Source: an uncultured bacterium
GTDB taxonomy: Bacteria > Cyanobacteriota > Vampirovibrionia > Gastranaerophilales > Gastranaerophilaceae
Direction of reading: 5' to 3'
Length of the DNA: 64,000 nucleotides
NCBI GenBank assembly: GCA_949296245.1
Contig: CASFNW010000013.1
Coordinates: forward strand, 1 to 64,000
A program made the translations under genes and the position numbers. Of the stretch, positions 60,397 through 64,000 are shown one piece after another. Position 1 is the first letter of the stretch. Every line of letters begins with the position of its first letter. The notes under the pieces were generated by a model. The model was not told where the DNA came from. It made no database searches and saw nothing but the letters and a program-made list of their open reading frames with translations.

Positions 60397-60840
60397 TTAT
60401 ATTGTATTTCTATTTGTAGTATTTCCGGGATTTCTGTCTAAATACTGCTGTAATATTATACACGCACTTTTTAAATCGACAAGCCCCTTATTTTTTGTAT
60501 ATTTCTTACCCTGCATAGCAAGAATATTTTCTGCCTGTCTGCTGGTAAGTCTTTCATCTTCAAAAATAATTTCACATTGGGGTATATTTATTTTTAGCAG
60601 ATTTGAAAAATTTTGGCAATCCTTTGCCTGTTCGCCAATAGTACCGTTCATATTTTTTGGCAGTCCTACGACTATTTTTTCTACATTATTATTTTTGCAT
60701 AATTCCGAAATTTTCTTTACTGCATCTGCTTCCGGTTCTCTGTTAATTGTTTCGCAGGGCTGCGCTGTGAGCAGCAAAAAATCACTCAAAGCAATCCCTA
60801 TTCTTTTTGTACCGACATCCAGTCCCATTATTTTGTGCAT
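60397..60840 (-). CDS. ruvX: RuvX/YqgF Holliday-junction resolvase-like protein
   Basis: A 147-residue RNase H-fold nuclease, implicated in 16S rRNA 5'-end maturation and Holliday-junction cleavage. It opens with MGLDVGTKRIGIALSD (first metal Asp), has KIVVGLPKNMNGTIGEQA, then the EDERLTSRQAE motif and KGLVDLKSACIILQQYLD with the last catalytic Asp. It begins one base after the HEAT gene's stop and is followed by DUF1292. Full length for the family. Confidence 0.95.
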   Translation of the reverse strand: MHKIMGLDVGTKRIGIALSDFLLLTAQPCETINREPEADAVKKISELCKNNNVEKIVVGLPKNMNGTIGEQAKDCQNFSNLLKINIPQCEIIFEDERLTSRQAENILAMQGKKYTKNKGLVDLKSACIILQQYLDRNPGNTTNRNTI

Positions 60841-60841
60841 T

Positions 60842-62461
60842 TTAAATCCAGTTTTTTTCTATTTCCTTAATGCATTTTTCTATGTAATTTATATCAATAT
60901 CGCTTAAATCTTTATTTGCACGTCTTGCAAAGATAGAAGTTGCACTCTTTATGCTTTCATACCTGTCTTTTTGCGCAAGAAAATACTCGTAAATACTTTT
61001 TTTAATCAGATCAATTTTTAGTTTTTCTTTTATTTCACTTTCATCGGTAAGTGAATACAGCATGCCGGCAAATGAGGCGTCCCCTGATTGTTTAGCAAGA
61101 TATGCATTGAATAAAAGTCTGTTATCAAATACTTTTGTAAATGAATCATTAAATATGCTATTTATATTTTCTTCTATAAGTTTATCAATCCGGTTTGCGT
61201 CAACAATTTTGTTATCAGCAATTTTATCAATCAATTCGGCAAAATCTTCATTGTTTTCGACATCAAAGAACCATTTTGTAAAATAATCTTTGTTATATAT
61301 CTGTTTTAAGAGAAAATCATTTAATTCTATTTTGTCCAAACCTGATTTCAGGTCTATTTCCTTATAGTCTATGTCTTTTGTTATAAACGACCAGGCTGCA
61401 TATTCGTAAGAAAATTCTTTATATTTTAGTCTTGAAATTTTTTCGGCATTCACCATTAAAAATTTGCAAAAAGCCGCATTGGTTTCTATAACATTATCGT
61501 TTTGATAGAATTTATTAACTATTCTGTCAAACTCCTGTTGAGAAATTTCATTAAAACCGAAACAATCAATAATTCCGTCAATATCATTTATAACCAGTGC
61601 AAACATCTGGATAAAAGAATTTTTATTTTTTCGTGAAAATATAATACCCTGATTACCGTGTCCATCCGGATAGTTTATAAAACATTTATAAACAGGTGAA
61701 GATGCCAGTAACTTTTTATAATACACTTTTGTTATGTCTTCTTTTATACCTGAGAGCTTTAACAGGCTAAAGCTTTTTTGGGCTGCGGCTCTTACTTTTA
61801 AATCATCGCATTCTTCAGATAACTGTTTTAATACCGGATACGCAAGAGGTGATTTGCTCTCTCCTATTGCCTGTATTGCGTTTTGTGCAATGTCGGAATA
61901 AGGGTTTGAAATTATAACAGGTATTAAAATATTTGCTAAATTGTCCCCGTCATAGTCATCTGATAGTGAAGAAATAAGCATTTCCTTTTCTTTTTCCGGC
62001 AATGCATGGACAAAGTCAAGAAAATCAATCTGTGCTTCCGGGTTTATTTTTGCATTTTCAAGAAGTTTTACAGTATCTGAGTCTATGATGTCATCAGGAT
62101 TTTCAAAATATTCAAGATACTGTTCATAGTTTACGTGTTTACCGCATTCTCTTAAAAAACCGACGACTTTTGTTTTAATAGAATCGTTTATTTTAGGATT
62201 TGCAAGAGTTTCAAAGAAAAGTTTTTCGGCTTTTTCTTTTTCAATAAGTTCACTTATAAGAAAAGTAATTGTGTAATCTCTGAGTTCTGTATTCTCTTTT
62301 AAAAATTCTTTGTGAAGAATATCCAGAACAGTATCTTTGTCTTCTATTTTATTTAAGTCATCCAGTGTGTTGCCGACAAGAGACCTGTCAGAGGTGTTGT
62401 TCTGCAGGTTTACAATGGATGAAAGTATTTTGGCTCTTATTTGCAGTTTATTGTCTGACAT
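60842..62461 (-). CDS. HEAT-repeat-like hypothetical protein
   Basis: A 539-residue, acidic, all-helical protein. The N-terminal 250 residues resemble HEAT/armadillo repeats (for example DIAQNAIQAIGESKSPLAYP, then VLKQLSEECDDLKVRAAAQK). The C-terminal half holds longer helices and a region GHGNQGIIFSRKNKNSF that looks beta-rich. There are no signal or membrane segments. It lies between a ClpX-type zinc finger gene and ruvX in a tight operon (15 bp and 1 bp). A scaffold or adaptor role is plausible. No named family recognised. Confidence 0.75.
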   Translation of the reverse strand: MSDNKLQIRAKILSSIVNLQNNTSDRSLVGNTLDDLNKIEDKDTVLDILHKEFLKENTELRDYTITFLISELIEKEKAEKLFFETLANPKINDSIKTKVVGFLRECGKHVNYEQYLEYFENPDDIIDSDTVKLLENAKINPEAQIDFLDFVHALPEKEKEMLISSLSDDYDGDNLANILIPVIISNPYSDIAQNAIQAIGESKSPLAYPVLKQLSEECDDLKVRAAAQKSFSLLKLSGIKEDITKVYYKKLLASSPVYKCFINYPDGHGNQGIIFSRKNKNSFIQMFALVINDIDGIIDCFGFNEISQQEFDRIVNKFYQNDNVIETNAAFCKFLMVNAEKISRLKYKEFSYEYAAWSFITKDIDYKEIDLKSGLDKIELNDFLLKQIYNKDYFTKWFFDVENNEDFAELIDKIADNKIVDANRIDKLIEENINSIFNDSFTKVFDNRLLFNAYLAKQSGDASFAGMLYSLTDESEIKEKLKIDLIKKSIYEYFLAQKDRYESIKSATSIFARRANKDLSDIDINYIEKCIKEIEKNWI

Positions 62462-62476
62462 TTATCAAAAGCCTTT

Positions 62477-62743
62477 CTATTCCAGTTTTGTCCAGAATGC
62501 ATCAAGTATTTTTTGTGCTTCACCTGAAGGCATTTTGTCTTCAAGTATAAGGTATTGTACAGCTATCATAGTGCACTCTGAGCATATATTTACACCCGGC
62601 CCTTTAACCATTTTTACCACCTGCGTATTCGGTCTGCCGCAAAAACTGCAATATACAGGTTCAAAACCGGTATTCTCTTCACTTTTTGATTCATTTTCAT
62701 GTTTTGCTCTTGAAAGTGACACTACTTTTTTATCTTCTGACAT
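62477..62743 (-). CDS. Stand-alone ClpX-type C4 zinc-finger protein
   Basis: An 88-residue protein. Residues 32-60 match the zinc-binding domain of ClpX: VYCSFCGRPNTQVVKMVKGP, then NICSECTMIA, with four cysteines in CxxC...CxxC. The AAA+ motor that follows in ClpX is missing; a helix (SGEAQKILDAFWTKL) ends the protein. In ClpX this domain dimerises and binds adaptors and substrates, so the free domain might act as an adaptor. GAGGAT precedes the ATG. It opens the operon with the HEAT protein and ruvX. Confidence 0.85.
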   Translation of the reverse strand: MSEDKKVVSLSRAKHENESKSEENTGFEPVYCSFCGRPNTQVVKMVKGPGVNICSECTMIAVQYLILEDKMPSGEAQKILDAFWTKLE

Positions 62744-62867
62744 TATTATTTAATCCTCAGTATGCTTAATTTTTAATTATACATTAGAAATATACAACGT
62801 TTATTGTATCTTATTTTAGCCAAGTTGCCAATTTTTTTTATTTTATATATTATGTTAAAAAGTTGAT

Positions 62868-63545
62868 ATGAGAAATTATCCGCTTATGAAAAAATTTGTA
62901 TTACTGATTACAATATTATTTGTTTCTGTTATTTCCACAGCCTGTATAAACAATCTTGCCGTACAGGAATTGAATAACAAAGCAAAAGAATATATGGCAA
63001 ATGGAGAAACAGAAAAGGCTATCGCCCGTTTACGCTCCAGTATAGACCTTGATACGAGTATTTTTGAAACACATTACAATCTAGGTGTTGCTTTAATAGA
63101 AGAATCAGAATATAAAGAAGCACAGCAGTCTTTAGAAAATGCAATAAAATTAAAACCGGAGTTTGCTGATTCTTATTATTCTCTTGCAATGGCTTTGGAA
63201 GGTCAGGCTGATGAGATTATAAACGGTATTGATACAGATAAACAGGCTAATAATGATACAGTTTCTGATGATGAGACTGATTCTGAGACCGTCGATAAGC
63301 AGGATAAATCCTCAAAAACATTATCCGAACAAAATAAGATAAAGATAGTAGAACTTTACAATGCAGCTGTTGAAAATTATAACAGGTATCTTGTAAAAAA
63401 GCCGTCAGCAGAAGATAAACAAAAAGTTGAAGAACAGATTAGTTATTTAAATACTCAGATACAGCAATATAACTCTGTAAAAAATAATTCTATGGATAAT
63501 ATAGAGAATGTCTCTGTAAGTACATCAGATGAAAGTGTAGAGTAA
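62868..63545 (+). CDS. TPR-containing probable lipoprotein
   Basis: A 225-residue protein. The hydrophobic signal FVLLITILFVSVISTAC ends at a cysteine (residue 26, or 20 from the second Met) that fits a lipobox of weak type. TPR units follow: AVQELNNKAKEYMANGETEK, IFETHYNLGVALIEESEYKE and FADSYYSLAMALEGQ. An acidic linker (TDKQANNDTVSDDETDSE) and a final helical pair come next. ATG 62868 or 62886 may start it; neither has a strong ribosome site. The stop overlaps the lgt start as TAATG, so it is coupled with the lipoprotein-modifying enzyme. Confidence 0.8.
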   Translation: MRNYPLMKKFVLLITILFVSVISTACINNLAVQELNNKAKEYMANGETEKAIARLRSSIDLDTSIFETHYNLGVALIEESEYKEAQQSLENAIKLKPEFADSYYSLAMALEGQADEIINGIDTDKQANNDTVSDDETDSETVDKQDKSSKTLSEQNKIKIVELYNAAVENYNRYLVKKPSAEDKQKVEEQISYLNTQIQQYNSVKNNSMDNIENVSVSTSDESVE

Positions 63546-64000
63546 TGCAGTCGCCTCCATCGTCTGTGGCTTTTAGTATTGGCGGATTTGATGTTCATTA
63601 TTACGGAATTATTATGTTTGCTGCTATTATTAGTGCAATACTTATTATCTGTAATATTTCAAAGAAATTTTATAAAGATGTTGATACGGATATTATTCTT
63701 GATATTTTGCCGGTAATTATTTTGTGTTCTATTCTTGGCGCACGAATTTATTATGTCTTGATGGATTTTGATTATTTTTCAAAACATCTTTTAGAAATTC
63801 CTGCACTCTGGCATGGCGGTATGTCTATACATGGGGGAATACTTGGGGGAGTCGTTTCCGGTTTAATATATGCAAGGATAAAAAATATAAATTTTTTAAA
63901 ATATGCAGATGTATTTTCTTACGGAATTGCAATAGGACAGGCAATTGGGAGATTCGGCAACTGGTTTAACTGCGAGGCTTTTGGAAAACCATGTAATATC
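63545..64000 (+). CDS. lgt: Prolipoprotein diacylglyceryl transferase (partial)
   Basis: The first 152 codons of Lgt, cut by the window end. It is an inner-membrane enzyme that attaches diacylglycerol from phosphatidylglycerol to the lipobox cysteine. It starts MQSPPSSVAFSIGGFDVHYY, the usual N-terminus (GxxxxxWYG type). Further marks are GARIYYVLM, WHGGMSIHGGILGG and GRFGNWFNCEAFG, the family signature. Its ATG overlaps the stop of the TPR lipoprotein gene. Confidence 0.95.
   Translation, partial: MQSPPSSVAFSIGGFDVHYYGIIMFAAIISAILIICNISKKFYKDVDTDIILDILPVIILCSILGARIYYVLMDFDYFSKHLLEIPALWHGGMSIHGGILGGVVSGLIYARIKNINFLKYADVFSYGIAIGQAIGRFGNWFNCEAFGKPCNI

Noticed and set aside
1-64000. CRISPR array, rRNA operon or prophage
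   Set aside because: No regularly spaced repeats of 25-40 bp, no rRNA signatures, and no capsid, portal, terminase or integrase genes were seen.

Overview
The window is an AT-rich bacterial chromosome segment of about 64 kb. It is gene-dense, with three tRNA genes, no rRNA, no CRISPR array and no recognisable phage block. Gene content points to a strictly anaerobic fermenter: a class I hybrid-cluster protein, bifunctional AdhE, an acetoacetate-type CoA transferase and a zinc alcohol dehydrogenase. Several proteins of unknown function carry a short N-terminal FxG motif (NVNFSG, SQISFKG, NVSFGA) before otherwise unrelated sequence. To my knowledge this habit, with this gene mix, fits gut Candidatus Gastranaerophilales (Vampirovibrionia/Melainabacteria). 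That assignment is an inference; a 16S or marker-gene match would settle it.

Layout. 0.1-4.9 kb: hcp with a divergent Crp/Fnr-type regulator and a palindrome between them, then three hypothetical proteins. 5.1-7.0 kb: a 1.8-kb insert at the 3' end of tRNA-Arg(CCT), bounded by a 22-bp direct repeat and carrying one HExxH protein. 7.2-12 kb: zinc alcohol dehydrogenase, a secreted protein, CoA-transferase subunits, an SGNH hydrolase and a sugar O-acetyltransferase. 12.1-15.4 kb: metal homeostasis unit (ArsR repressor, P1B ATPase, ZIP transporter) with three operator-like palindromes. 15.4-17.9 kb: YbaK deacylase, a DUF2023-like protein, a small anchored CxxC protein with a thioredoxin, and a GNAT-like protein. 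18.0-23.0 kb: tRNA-Thr, a divergent GH32 protein, a membrane protein, a repeat-rich 0.9-kb gap, an ADP-ribosyltransferase-like protein and tRNA-Asp. 23.2-30.4 kb: secreted protein, SNF2 helicase, FKG membrane protein, PnuC and a SIMPL protein.

30.5-36.5 kb is a surface-glycan style cluster (methyltransferases, GT8 and GT2 glycosyltransferases, an FkbM protein). 36.6-39.4 kb holds adhE behind a Rex/Crp-like palindrome and a possible 30-residue membrane peptide. 39.5-49.8 kb: TPR protein, dusB, GIY-YIG protein, membrane protein, polA with a small secreted protein, and an acyl-CoA synthetase. 49.9-59.4 kb: short HPF, a GH13-like secreted protein, M14 peptidase plus solute-binding protein, gcvPB, an acidic protein, and a degenerate histidine-kinase-like protein directly upstream of a MalK/MsmX-type ATPase. 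59.4-64 kb: EF-hand protein, the operon ClpX-type zinc finger / HEAT protein / ruvX / DUF1292, and a TPR lipoprotein overlapping lgt, which runs off the window.

Intergenic DNA is unusually rich in dispersed repeats. A composite family starts with TCATATAGTCAACTGACTC and ends with CTCAGACAAT; it occurs at 1-126, 51942-52117, 54037-54498 and 56706-56917, with a partial copy near 27.6 kb. A second family centres on TGACATTTAGTCA. All three tRNAs are flanked by fragments that copy parts of the tRNA. The strongest leads are the tRNA-Arg insert, the kinase-like protein lacking its phospho-acceptor, the repeat family, and a 138-nt structured-RNA candidate at 22685-22822.
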